NCBI GenBank assembly: GCA_049582805.1
Contig: JBAUUR010000115.1
Coordinates: 1-28,389, forward strand
Length of the DNA: 28,389 bases
Source of the DNA: CAVXFS01 sp049582805
GTDB taxonomy: Bacteria; Pseudomonadota; Gammaproteobacteria; Burkholderiales; Gallionellaceae
Reading direction: 5' to 3'
Part shown: positions 1 through 7,020 of the stretch, piece by piece
Numbering within the stretch: the stretch's first letter is position 1
Layout of the letters: every line of letters starts with the position of its first letter
Notes under the pieces: generated by a model
The model's input: the letters and a program-made list of their open reading frames with translations, nothing else
Database searches by the model: none
What the model was told of the DNA's origin: nothing
Made by a program: the position numbers and the translations under genes

Positions 1-46
1 GATCCTCCGTCAACACCAGTGCCGCACGTTTTGTCTTGCCCGCCAT
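1..46 (-). CDS. N-terminus of IS630-like transposase (runs off window)
   Basis: An ATG at 46-44 on the minus strand follows a GGGGGTG ribosome-binding site. It opens a frame beginning MAGKTKRAALVLTED that leaves the window at position 1. IS630-family transposases commonly start with a short basic stretch followed by a 'LVLT-(D/E)-E' motif, which fits. Only 15 residues are visible, so the assignment rests on this motif alone. If correct, an insertion sequence borders the mod operon on its downstream side. No terminal inverted repeat or target duplication could be confirmed. Confidence 0.4.
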   Translation of the reverse strand, partial: MAGKTKRAALVLTED

Positions 47-406
47 GATCACCCCCGTTAAGAGTTGCATAAGAACCATGGCTATTATAAACTAATCTGT
101 AATGTTATTGTTGGAACGATCTACTAGCCACCGAGTGATTCGCTACAGAGTTAAATCCGCCCAGACGATTCCCGACGACAACCACAGCGTTATATTGTCT
201 ATTGTATTACCAGCAAATGCCGTGCCATAGAATGAACTTTGGCCGATTGATCTACAAAATAAGGCTGAATACCTGGTGTTATCGCATTAACTTCATAGGC
301 TGCGGCAATTAGTGCGTTCTCTGTTGCATTGCGTGGTATAGAACACTACATAACGTTGTATGATTTATGACATTCTGGGATTAACTTTAGTATTTGATCA
401 AGGCGA
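47..406. other. gap without an intact gene; decayed coding stretch and ModE-like half sites
   Basis: No intact gene is visible. On the minus strand, 345 down to 199 is open for 49 codons and reads like real protein (it includes NATENALIAAAYEVNAI). It is closed by TAG at both ends. A second frame, ending at the TAG at 145-143, continues plausibly (GNTIDNITLWLSSGIVWADL), as if one frameshift separated the two. The parent family is not recognised. Two segments resemble ModE-operator halves: CGTTATATTGTC at 188-199 and CTACATAACG at 346-355. Confidence 0.4.
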
Positions 407-1279
407 TCAACACCTCACCAGCACTGGATTGAATGCCTTGGACATCAGCGTCACTCGCTCGCCGGGCTTGAGGTGTTGCGCCTCGTCTGCGGCGGCAATG
501 ACGCGAACAATCTGGTTGCCAACCAGGAGGGTAATGGCAAACACAACGTCCGCTGGTTCGATGGCGAGGATTTTTCCGGCAAAGCTGAATTTGCCGCTGG
601 CCTGCCGTGCGCTGAACACTTCTGCTGGCGAGCCTTCGCGCACTATGCGGCCTTGTTCAATGATGAGCACGCGCCTGGAAAGCCGAAATACTTCGCTCAC
701 GTCATGGCTAACCATCAGGGTAGTAAGTCCAAAGTGGCGTTGCAATCGCAGCACTTCATCCTGCAGTCGCACTTTGGTTTCCTGATCGAGCGCGGAGAAT
801 GGTTCATCGAGCAACAGCAGCTTGGATTCGGCAGCAAGTGCACGCGCCAGCGCCACGCGCTGCTGCTGGCCGCCTGAGAGTGTATTCGGCTTGCGATGTT
901 GAAGCTCACCCAAAGCCATAATCTCGATCAACTCGCTTACACGCTGGCGACTTGTACCTTTCCGCACGGCGAATTCAAGGTTGCCGCGCACAGACATGTT
1001 GGGGAACAGGACGTAGTCCTGGAACATGTAGCCGACACGCCGTTGTTGCACGGGCAGCATGGTCGGTTTGGCGCTGTCGAACCAGGTCTCGCCCTTGACG
1101 CGGATACTGCCCTGGCCCGGATCTGCCAGTCCCGCAAGACAGCGCAGCAACGTGGTCTTACCCGCGCCAGATTCGCCAAACAGCGTGACAAATTCGCCCT
1201 GCTCAACGCGCAGCTGTACTTCGAGTGTGAATTCGCCTTGTGCGCCCAGCAGCTTTTTCTTGATGTCGAGTTCGATCAT
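407..1279 (-). CDS. modC: molybdate ABC transporter ATP-binding protein ModC
   Basis: This 290-residue ATPase powers the ModB permease at the inner face of the cytoplasmic membrane. Visible motifs are Walker A GESGAGKTT (35-43), signature LSGGQQQR (134-141), Walker B LLLLDEP (154-160) and the switch histidine in SHD (H192). A short Mop/TOBE domain (about 234-290) ends the protein and identifies it as the molybdate or tungstate type. At 290 residues it is shorter than E. coli ModC (about 350), mainly because it has one short Mop domain. The start is set by an ATGA overlap with the modB stop (1276-1279); the open frame extends much further upstream but that part is antisense to modB. It is the last gene of modE-modA-mop-modB-modC. 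Confidence 0.93.
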   Translation of the reverse strand: MIELDIKKKLLGAQGEFTLEVQLRVEQGEFVTLFGESGAGKTTLLRCLAGLADPGQGSIRVKGETWFDSAKPTMLPVQQRRVGYMFQDYVLFPNMSVRGNLEFAVRKGTSRQRVSELIEIMALGELQHRKPNTLSGGQQQRVALARALAAESKLLLLDEPFSALDQETKVRLQDEVLRLQRHFGLTTLMVSHDVSEVFRLSRRVLIIEQGRIVREGSPAEVFSARQASGKFSFAGKILAIEPADVVFAITLLVGNQIVRVIAAADEAQHLKPGERVTLMSKAFNPVLVRC

Positions 1280-1956
1280 GTTCCACCGACACGCATGAGC
1301 AGTTTTTTGTTGAGCAGATACACCATAAGTAGGATGATGAAGCACACGCCGAACAGCACCAGTGCATAGAAGTTTGCCGTATCGTAGTTGAGCGCTTCCA
1401 CTTCGTCGTAAATGGCAATGGAGGCGACTCGAGTCTGCCCCGGCATATTGCCGCCTATCATCAGCACCACACCGAATTCGCCTATGGTGTGGGCAAACGC
1501 GAGCACCACGCCCGCCAGAAGCTGCGGCTTGATGTTGGGCAGCAGCACCTGAAGGAAAGTCTGCCAGCGGCTCTTGCCCAAGGTGTAAGCGGCCTCGCTC
1601 AGACTGGGCGCAAGATTCTGGAATCCGGACTGAACCGGATGCACGAGAAAGGGAAAGCTGAATATAACCGAGGCCAACACCAGTCCCTGGAAGGTGAATG
1701 CCAATTTCAACCCGGCGATGTGTTCGACCCAGCCGCCGAACCAGTGCGTGGGGCTGAACGCCAACAACAAGTAGAAGCCCAGCACCGAAGGCGGCAGCAC
1801 CAGCGGCATACTGACTAACGTTTCCACCACGGGCTTGAAACGCATTTTGGTTTGTGAAAGCCAATAGGAAAACGGGATGCCGATGAGGCACAGAATGAAA
1901 GTGGTTATGCTGGCCAGCTTAAAGGTGAGCAGAATGGGTTGCCAGTCATATGTCAT
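1276..1956 (-). CDS. modB: molybdate ABC transporter permease ModB
   Basis: This 226-residue integral membrane protein forms the molybdate channel. About five hydrophobic segments are visible, starting with ILLTFKLASITTFILCLIGI at residues 8-27. The cytoplasmic EAA loop that docks the ATPase reads SEAAYTLGKSRWQTFLQVLLP, followed by GEFGVVLMIGGN, both typical of ModB. Length equals the family norm (about 225-230). Its start overlaps the end of the preceding mop gene by 11 bases, and its stop overlaps the modC start, so the genes are probably translationally coupled. Molybdate specificity comes from the surrounding modE, modA and mop genes; the sequence alone could not exclude tungstate. Confidence 0.94.
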   Translation of the reverse strand: MTYDWQPILLTFKLASITTFILCLIGIPFSYWLSQTKMRFKPVVETLVSMPLVLPPSVLGFYLLLAFSPTHWFGGWVEHIAGLKLAFTFQGLVLASVIFSFPFLVHPVQSGFQNLAPSLSEAAYTLGKSRWQTFLQVLLPNIKPQLLAGVVLAFAHTIGEFGVVLMIGGNMPGQTRVASIAIYDEVEALNYDTANFYALVLFGVCFIILLMVYLLNKKLLMRVGGT

Positions 1957-2359
1957 CGCGCGCCTCCATCAACGAAACCTCATTTGCTTTCACCAACGCG
2001 TCCACTTCGTCGCCTTCTTGCAGTTCGAGCCGCTTCGTTGCACGTGTGGTGATGATGCTGGTTAGCGTGTTTCCGTTACAGTCCAGCACCACTTCGCACA
2101 GAATGTCTCCGCGTCGTATCTGCCGCACTATGCCGCGAACTATGTTGCGCAAGCTAAGTCTGCCCGACAGATCCTTCGCCAGCGATACTTCGGTTTCCTT
2201 GAACAACACTGCTACCGTGTTGCCGACCCTTAGATACGGCGCGTTTTGCGGTGTTTCCATCAGCATGGCGGTGAAGGCATCCTGCCCGACGACCACATCA
2301 ACCAGCGCAAGATGATCGTTGGATTCGATTGCGGTGATGATGCCGGGCAGACGGTTCAT
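1946..2359 (-). CDS. di-Mop (TOBE) molybdate-binding protein, ModG-like
   Basis: This 137-residue protein consists of two Mop/TOBE domains in tandem: about 3-65 (PGIITAIES ... VGNTVAVLFKETEVSLA) and about 72-134 (NIVRGIVRQIRRGD ... EGDEVDALVKANEVSLM). Free-standing di-Mop proteins of this size, such as Azotobacter ModG, bind several molybdate ions and buffer the cytosolic pool. No DNA-binding or ATPase domain is present. Its start overlaps the modA stop in an ATGA (2356-2359) and it overlaps modB by 11 bases. A molybdate store makes sense next to nitrogen-fixation genes, which need molybdenum for FeMo-co. The family is clear; the storage role is inferred. Confidence 0.85.
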   Translation of the reverse strand: MNRLPGIITAIESNDHLALVDVVVGQDAFTAMLMETPQNAPYLRVGNTVAVLFKETEVSLAKDLSGRLSLRNIVRGIVRQIRRGDILCEVVLDCNGNTLTSIITTRATKRLELQEGDEVDALVKANEVSLMEARDDI

Positions 2360-3138
2360 GGCAGCCCGTAGCCGTACTTTTCAAAGATGGCGCGCGCCTT
2401 GGGTGTGAACAGGAAGTCCACGAACTTGTGCGCGCTTTCGGATTGCGTCTCCGCACCATGCTTGAGCACGACCACAGCTTGCGCTATCGGTTGATAACTG
2501 TCCTTGGGCACTTCCACCCACTTGCCCTTCCCGGCCATTTCCGGAGCGAGCACTATGGACTTGGCGATGAAGCCGATATCCGCCGCGCCGGAATCAATGA
2601 ACTGGGTGGTCTGCGCGATGCTCTCGCCGTATACCAGCTTGGGTTCGATCGCGGCGCGCAGTTTGAAATGCTCCATTGCGTTGATGGCTTCGCGTCCATA
2701 CGGTGCCAGCTTGGGATTGGCAATGGCGATCTTTTGCACTTTGGCATCAGTCAATAACGGCAGGCCTCTGCTCAAGTCCAGATCTTTCGTCGTCCACAGC
2801 ACCAGCACGCCGTAGGCATAGACCTTAAGCTTAGTGGTCGCCAGTCCGTCCTTGTAGAGTGCCTCGGGATATTCGGTATCGGCAGAAATGAATACATCGA
2901 ATGGCGCGCCGCCCTTTACCTGCGAAGTGATCTTGCCGGACGAACCGAACACACCCTGCACTTCGATGCCGGTTTCGTTTTTGAACTCGACCGCCAGATT
3001 GTCGAAAGCATATTTCACGTTCGCCGCCACTGCGGCGGTGAGCGGTTCGGCAGATACCATCACACTACACAACATCAACAGGCCCGCTGCCGAAAGCCGT
3101 TGCAACGATTTCATCACGTCTTTATTCATCTTCAACAT
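2356..3138 (-). CDS. modA: periplasmic molybdate-binding protein ModA
   Basis: This 260-residue protein carries a signal peptide (positively charged start, hydrophobic core AAGLLMLCSVMVSAEP at about 17-32, probable cleavage after VSA). The mature protein shows ModA signatures: AAVAANVKYAF near the mature N-terminus, VFGSSGKITSQVKGGAPFDVFISAD (oxyanion-binding serines), KIAIANPKLAPYGREA and the TQFIDSGAADIGFIAKS segment. It captures molybdate in the periplasm and delivers it to ModB. The start at 3138 is favoured by GAAGG six bases upstream; other in-frame ATGs are at 3129 and 3114. It lies 26 bases after modE, and the next gene overlaps its stop. Confidence 0.94.
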   Translation of the reverse strand: MLKMNKDVMKSLQRLSAAGLLMLCSVMVSAEPLTAAVAANVKYAFDNLAVEFKNETGIEVQGVFGSSGKITSQVKGGAPFDVFISADTEYPEALYKDGLATTKLKVYAYGVLVLWTTKDLDLSRGLPLLTDAKVQKIAIANPKLAPYGREAINAMEHFKLRAAIEPKLVYGESIAQTTQFIDSGAADIGFIAKSIVLAPEMAGKGKWVEVPKDSYQPIAQAVVVLKHGAETQSESAHKFVDFLFTPKARAIFEKYGYGLP

Positions 3139-3164
3139 TTCGTACCTTCAACATATTCATTGGT

Positions 3165-3968
3165 TTAGGCTGCAACGCCAAGAATGACACTGGAAGCTTT
3201 GAACAAGGCACAGGCTTTCGCTCCTACCTCCAAGCCCATATGCTCGATGCTATCGTTGGTCACGATGGCACTGACCGTATTACCTCCTGCCAGTGTCAAC
3301 ACCACATCGCTGTTCACCTGGCCTTTGGTGAGGCGCGAAACCGTGCCGCGCAAACGATTGCGGACACTGATCTTGAAGTCGCTGTCTTCCGTGCTGAGGA
3401 TCACCCATGATGCCTTGACCAGGGCCCATACCTCGCTGCCGATCTTGAGGCCGAGGTTTTCCAGGCTTTCATGGGTAATGATGGCAGCAATCTTGTCTTC
3501 GCCGTTGAGGGTAAGTTCTACCTCGGCGTTGACCGAGCCGCCGCGAATCGCAGTAACTTTGCCGAAGAACTGGTTGCGCGCGCTGCTTTTCATGGAAAGC
3601 CTCCTGATCACTTTATACGAATTATCGAAGTCGTCCATGCCCTCCCGGATGCTGGACAAGAAATGCTGATGCTCTTTCTGAATCATGCGATAGGTTTGAA
3701 CAAGATTCTGCCCTGCTTCGGTGAGGCGTGTGCCACCGCCGCCCTTGCCGCCGCTCAGACTTTCCACCAACGATTGACCAGAAATATTTTGCATGGCATC
3801 CACCGCATCCCATGCTGTCTTGTAGCTAATGCCAACGACCTTGGCTGCCTGTGTGATGGAACCGGTCTCACGGATTTTTTCCAGCAAGGAGATGCGAATA
3901 TCGCTAATCTGCGCATCCTCGTCGCGCCCCATCCAGATACCGCCATATACCTGCATTGCCGTGACCAT
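3165..3968 (-). CDS. modE: molybdate-responsive transcriptional regulator ModE
   Basis: This 267-residue regulator has an N-terminal winged helix of the LysR-like ModE class (about 20-110; ETGSITQAAKVVGISYKTAWDAV is the helix-turn-helix, followed by the SGGKGGGGTRLTEAG wing). Two C-terminal Mop domains follow (about 130-193 and 199-264). Length and layout match E. coli ModE (262 residues). When molybdate binds the Mop domains, the dimer represses mod transport genes. The start at 3968 has GAGAGG upstream; ATGs at 3956 and 3932 are less well placed. A 24-bp palindrome at 4010-4033, 41 bases upstream, is a probable ModE operator, so the operon is likely autorepressed. Being in the same operon as modA-mop-modB-modC is a variation on the divergent E. 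coli order. Confidence 0.93.
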   Translation of the reverse strand: MVTAMQVYGGIWMGRDEDAQISDIRISLLEKIRETGSITQAAKVVGISYKTAWDAVDAMQNISGQSLVESLSGGKGGGGTRLTEAGQNLVQTYRMIQKEHQHFLSSIREGMDDFDNSYKVIRRLSMKSSARNQFFGKVTAIRGGSVNAEVELTLNGEDKIAAIITHESLENLGLKIGSEVWALVKASWVILSTEDSDFKISVRNRLRGTVSRLTKGQVNSDVVLTLAGGNTVSAIVTNDSIEHMGLEVGAKACALFKASSVILGVAA

Positions 3969-4009
3969 AACTGACCTCTCATATATGTACCATTAAGCCC
4001 ATTAAACAT

Positions 4010-4033
4010 CGTAATGTTGTTCTCTACATTACG
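4010..4033 (-). promoter_or_regulatory. ModE operator
   Basis: A perfect 8-bp inverted repeat, CGTAATGT and ACATTACG, is separated by 8 bases (TGTTCTCT). The spacing and half-sites closely resemble the E. coli modA operator as I recall it (CGTTATATTG...CTACATAACG). It lies 41 bases upstream of the modE start codon, where a bound repressor would block the promoter. Confidence 0.75.
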
Positions 4034-4239
4034 ACTTGCATAGAGCAATACTTGTGCCTAAATTAGAAAACGCAATCATTCCAAATCGTTATGAACAACA
4101 CTATACATCGCCAGCATACAACATTGCGGCTTTGCAGCAATTGCTACACATGACATTGAGTTGCAGTGGAACCTTAGTCTGCGACCATATTGGTCTGCTC
4201 CGTCTAGCTAATGCTCATTTGCTTACTCAATGTCATTTC

Positions 4240-4398
4240 TCACGCTGCGGCCAAGGCAGGCTGGTAATCTGATCCCCACCTGATCATCGCCCATGCGATG
4301 GGTGCCGTCTTGTTTGCCATCGCGACAGCAGCAACATTTAGGTGGCGGGCGGAGCCAAACAGAGAAAGCCAGGTGCCAATTTGCAGCCAAGATTGTTG
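4240..4398 (-). pseudogene. C-terminal remnant of IS110/IS1111-type transposase
   Basis: Read on the minus strand, 52 codons end in TGA at 4240-4242. They contain VAAVAMANKTAPIAWAMIR, matching the conserved C-terminal 'ANK-x-AR-x-x-WA' motif of IS110-family transposases. A TAG lies directly upstream in this frame and no catalytic domain is present, so it is a dead fragment. It sits at the junction between the mod operon and the nif/fix operon. Confidence 0.6.
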
Positions 4399-4635
4399 CT
4401 AACCATGAAAAATATCCTCACATATCAATTTAACCTTGGTTGTATGCACTTGGTTCCAGATGATGCATCTCGGCAGCGATACCGATGCGCGATATAGTTA
4501 GTTATATTATGCGGAGGACTTTAAGCAATCGCCATGCACACCAAATTACCCTAACGAATCATAATGCTACGAAGCACAAAATTCGCAGCAGAATCGCAGG
4601 AAGTCAAATGGCATATTTTTAAGGTTTGCTACAGA

Positions 4636-5013
4636 TCACTGAGGCATGGCAGCCAGACGAGTGTCGGTTTTGATCTCCCCATCCCGCACCCAGGCTTCCA
4701 CCGCCTCAATGAACCATTTTGGGCGTGCAGGGTGCAGTTGCATCACATGGTATTCGGCAAAGCAGCTGCCGTCGGAATGGAACAGCAGGAAGCCGTTGCA
4801 ATAATATTGCGTGGGAAAGAACGCCGCGCGCAGGGTTTGCTCGCCATTGTAGCGGTCACGTTCCAGCGTGAAGCACGCTGCCTCGAAAGCCGGGATAATG
4901 ATGGCCTCGCCCGGCAGATTGAGCGTGGCAATTTTTTCCTGCAATGCGTCTATCAGTTCCCTCCCCAGCGCAGCAGCCAGGGCGATGCGTCGTCTTATCA
5001 GTTGTTGTTCCAT
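4636..5013 (-). CDS. nif-operon protein of unknown function (125 aa)
   Basis: I do not recognise a named family in this 125-residue protein. It has an amphipathic N-terminal helix (EQQLIRRRIALAAALGRELIDAL) and a compact alpha/beta body containing FPTQYYCNGFLLFHSDGSCFAEYHVMQLHP. There is no signal peptide or membrane segment, so it is probably cytosolic. The start at 5013 is chosen because GAGAGG lies at a good distance upstream; an ATG six bases earlier (5019) would leave no room for it, and the open frame extends further upstream only inside the preceding gene. It overlaps that gene by about 15 bases and is the last gene of the nifV-fix operon, so a role tied to nitrogen fixation is an inference from position. 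Confidence 0.7.
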   Translation of the reverse strand: MEQQLIRRRIALAAALGRELIDALQEKIATLNLPGEAIIIPAFEAACFTLERDRYNGEQTLRAAFFPTQYYCNGFLLFHSDGSCFAEYHVMQLHPARPKWFIEAVEAWVRDGEIKTDTRLAAMPQ

Positions 5014-5026
5014 TCCCATCCTCTCC

Positions 5027-5527
5027 CTATCCCGCAAGCCGGAGACGGGAAATACCTGAAGCAATCGACCGTATGACCGAGGCTCCGACCGAATCGCGGG
5101 GATTGACTTCGGCCAGCTTGGCGAGGATGGCCGAGGCTTCGGCGGCATCACCACAGCGCAATCGGATGAACGCCAGCGCCTTCAGGCTGAACAGGTAGAA
5201 ATGCGCGGGTGCAGCATAATCCGTCCAGTCTGCGGAATCCTGGTGCAGGCCGCGCCAGTCCGCATTGAACCCGCCCTGTATGGCAGCGGCCAGTAAAGCC
5301 ATGCGCGCAGCCAGTTCCGCCTGCTCCAGATTCCCCTTGTAGAAATAGAACTTGTACAGCGAGAAATATACCGGCAACGCATTCGCATCCATCCGCTGCG
5401 CTTGCCACAACAGCGTTTCAGCCAATTGCGTATCTGCATAGGAATCCATCGCCCGCTCCAGCAGCGAGGCGATTTCGGCTGACGCAGCGCCGCCGAATAA
5501 TGTGCGAGGTGTGCCGAGTGGTTCCAT
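5027..5527 (-). CDS. TPR-like nif-operon protein (166 aa)
   Basis: The protein is almost entirely helical. Segments such as AMDSYADTQLAETLLWQAQRMDANALPVYFSLYKFYFYKGNLEQAELAARMAL and FYLFSLKALAFIRLRCGDAAEASAILAKLAEVNP follow the tetratricopeptide pattern (Y/F, small residue, A-E-A). It probably binds another protein and has no visible catalytic motif. The ATG at 5527 is preferred over an in-frame TTG at 5533. No good Shine-Dalgarno is seen, because the hairpin repeat at 5547-5604 reaches almost to the start. It overlaps the following 125-residue gene. Confidence 0.7.
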   Translation of the reverse strand: MEPLGTPRTLFGGAASAEIASLLERAMDSYADTQLAETLLWQAQRMDANALPVYFSLYKFYFYKGNLEQAELAARMALLAAAIQGGFNADWRGLHQDSADWTDYAAPAHFYLFSLKALAFIRLRCGDAAEASAILAKLAEVNPRDSVGASVIRSIASGISRLRLAG

Positions 5528-5546
5528 GTCCAAGCTTGTAGCCGGC

Positions 5547-5604
5547 AGCTTGTAGCCGGTAGCCAGGCAGACCCGCTTTTGCCACAGGCTACCAGCTACA
5601 CGCT
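5547..5604. repeat. GTAGC-type hairpin repeat
   Basis: An inverted repeat with arms of 18 bases (5547-5564 and 5587-5604) matches at 16 of 18 positions. It fills the gap between the 189-residue gene and the TPR-like gene. The arm sequence (AGCTTGTAGCCGGTAGCC) is the same family as the repeat at 8331-8390. Confidence 0.75.
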
Positions 5605-5610
5605 CATCAG

Positions 5611-6180
5611 TTACACCGGACGGTTTTCCGGAATGCGGATCGGCCCCATCTCCTGCTTGCCCTGCTCGAAGCTGACGGCGGGAAATTTGCCCCTGAACTT
5701 CGTTGCCGCTTCAGTGATCTTGTCCAGCTTGGCGGCGGTGTCTAGTTTCTTCAAATCGTTGCGTTCCAGACCGATCAGGTCGAGCAGTTCGTTGTATACC
5801 GTCGCTTCGTCCAGCGGCAGCACATTGAAGGGAATGCCATCCAGCATGATGGAATATTTCCTGGAGATATCCACGTTGCCGGCGAACGCAAAATACTGGC
5901 CGTCCGGCTTCAGGTAATCCCCCAGCACCTCGCGCAGGTTTTCCAGATAGGCCAGCGAGTCCAGCTCACAGGCGATGAAATCGAACTTGCCGCCGGTAGC
6001 GGAGAACATCGTCTGGAACGCGGCGATTTCCGGCGGACGCGCCTCGTCGGCCAACTGTGCCGCAAACTTCAGCGCAATCTCGCCGCGAAAGCCTTCGTCG
6101 GCCTTTTTCAATGCGCCTTTGTACACCGGACAAAGCAGGCGTTTCTGTTGTTCCAGCGACTGGATGGGTGATGTGGTCAT
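5611..6180 (-). CDS. nif-operon protein of unknown function (189 aa)
   Basis: This 189-residue soluble protein is of no family I can name. The N-terminal half contains a cysteine in LLCPVYKGALKKADEGF and another in FIACELDSLAYLENL; the central part (GQYFAFAGNVDISRKYS, GIPFNVLPLDEATVYNELLDLIGL) looks alpha/beta; the C-terminus is short and basic-acidic. No signal peptide, transmembrane segment or metal motif is seen. The start is supported by AAGGAAA upstream. It follows the [2Fe-2S] ferredoxin gene across a hairpin repeat and precedes the TPR-like gene across another. Position implies a link to nitrogenase maturation or electron supply, but nothing in the sequence proves this. Confidence 0.75.
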   Translation of the reverse strand: MTTSPIQSLEQQKRLLCPVYKGALKKADEGFRGEIALKFAAQLADEARPPEIAAFQTMFSATGGKFDFIACELDSLAYLENLREVLGDYLKPDGQYFAFAGNVDISRKYSIMLDGIPFNVLPLDEATVYNELLDLIGLERNDLKKLDTAAKLDKITEAATKFRGKFPAVSFEQGKQEMGPIRIPENRPV

Positions 6181-6212
6181 GGTGATTTCCTTGGTGTTAA
6201 AAATCCGTTGGT

Positions 6213-6290
6213 AGACGTAAGACGTAAGTTGGAAGTTAAAAGCAATAGCATTAGCATTAACTATTAACTTACGTCTTAAGTCTTACGTCT
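6213..6290. repeat. ACGTAAG-type hairpin repeat, copy 1
   Basis: The left arm 6213-6230 (AGACGTAAGACGTAAGTT) pairs with the right arm 6266-6290, which carries one extra 7-base unit. It lies in the gap between the ferredoxin gene stop (6295) and the next start (6180). Further copies are at 6637-6719 and 15133-15214. Confidence 0.8.
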
Positions 6291-6294
6291 GTTG

Positions 6295-6621
6295 TTAGCC
6301 CCATACTTCGGCCGGCACTTGCAATCTCTCCACCGGCTTGTCGCCCAGCAGATGCTCCTCGATAATCGCGGCCACGTCATCCTTGCCCACTGCGCCATAC
6401 ATCACGCCTTCCGGATAAACCAGCACGCTGGGGCCATTGCCGCAGGGGCCGAGACAGCCGCTGCCGGTGACCGCACAACTTCCCCACAGCTTGCGCCGCT
6501 CGAACTGCTGCAGGAATTCCTGGAGCACGGACATGCTGCCCTGCGCGCCGCAAGATCCGCGCGGATGGCCGGGCGGGCGCGATTGGGTGCACACGAAAAC
6601 GTGTTTGACGGGTTTGACCAT
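6295..6621 (-). CDS. thioredoxin-like [2Fe-2S] ferredoxin
   Basis: This 108-residue protein belongs to the thioredoxin-fold [2Fe-2S] ferredoxins (Azotobacter FeS protein I, Aquifex Fd4 type). The ligand cysteines are visible as C11 and C24 in CTQSRPPGHPRGSC and C56 and C60 in GCLGPC, with the family's conserved PPGHPRGSC loop. C49 is extra. Such ferredoxins are frequent in nif clusters, where they carry electrons or take part in Fe-S maturation. The start has AAGGAG upstream. It lies between fixX and the 189-residue gene, flanked on both sides by ACGTAAG hairpins. The specific partner cannot be told from sequence. Confidence 0.9.
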   Translation of the reverse strand: MVKPVKHVFVCTQSRPPGHPRGSCGAQGSMSVLQEFLQQFERRKLWGSCAVTGSGCLGPCGNGPSVLVYPEGVMYGAVGKDDVAAIIEEHLLGDKPVERLQVPAEVWG

Positions 6622-6636
6622 TAAAATCTCCTTGGG

Positions 6637-6719
6637 CGTAAGACGTAAGTTGGAAGACGTAAGTTACGAATACCGCATATCTTCCTTAACTAACAACTTG
6701 CGTCTTAAGTCTTACGTCT
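6637..6719. repeat. ACGTAAG-type hairpin repeat, copy 2
   Basis: The left arm CGTAAGACGTAAGTT (6637-6651) pairs with 6695-6716 (AACTTGCGTCTTAAGTCTTACG). The element fills the gap between the fixX stop (6730) and the ferredoxin start (6621). Confidence 0.8.
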
Positions 6720-6729
6720 AAAAACTGCT

Positions 6730-7020
6730 TCAACCAAACTTGAACAGGATGCCGTAACCGCCGCGCGGATAATCCCATTCGACGTTGCGGAAATCGTCGC
6801 AGATGATGCGGCAGGTGCCGCACTCCAGGCAGCCGTCGGTGATCAGCGCCACGCGCCCGTTGCCTTCCGCCTTGTAGCAGGCGGCGGGACACACCTGGGT
6901 GCATTGCTGGGCCTTGCATTCTGTTGAACATATCTCGGCGTTGATGATGCTGATGTGCGGTCGCCCGTGATCCACCTTGTAGCGGTTCTGAAACAGCTTT
7001 TCTTCGACATTCACGTTCAT
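6730..7020 (-). CDS. fixX: ferredoxin-like protein FixX
   Basis: This 96-residue [4Fe-4S] protein is the ferredoxin partner of the FixABC electron-transfer flavoprotein complex. Cysteines occur as CSTECKAQQCTQVCPAACY and CLECGTCRIIC, the usual FixX pattern, followed by the conserved end VEWDYPRGGYGILFKFG. The start is placed at 7020, where ATG overlaps the fixC stop (ATGA, 7017-7020); an upstream in-frame ATG at 7035 lies inside fixC. FixX accepts electrons from the quinone-linked branch of the bifurcating complex. Overlap with fixC supports coupled translation and a tight complex. Confidence 0.94.
   Translation of the reverse strand: MNVNVEEKLFQNRYKVDHGRPHISIINAEICSTECKAQQCTQVCPAACYKAEGNGRVALITDGCLECGTCRIICDDFRNVEWDYPRGGYGILFKFG

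Larger units (their letters stand above)
3969..4635. other. gap between mod and nif blocks: ModE operator plus IS remnant
   Basis: This stretch is visibly more AT-rich than its neighbours and holds no intact gene. It contains the ModE operator (4010-4033) and the tail of an IS110-type transposase (4240-4398). I see no sigma54 promoter or TGT-N10-ACA site here, so neither neighbouring operon seems to be nif-controlled from this gap. Nothing recognisable lies in 4399-4635. Confidence 0.6.
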
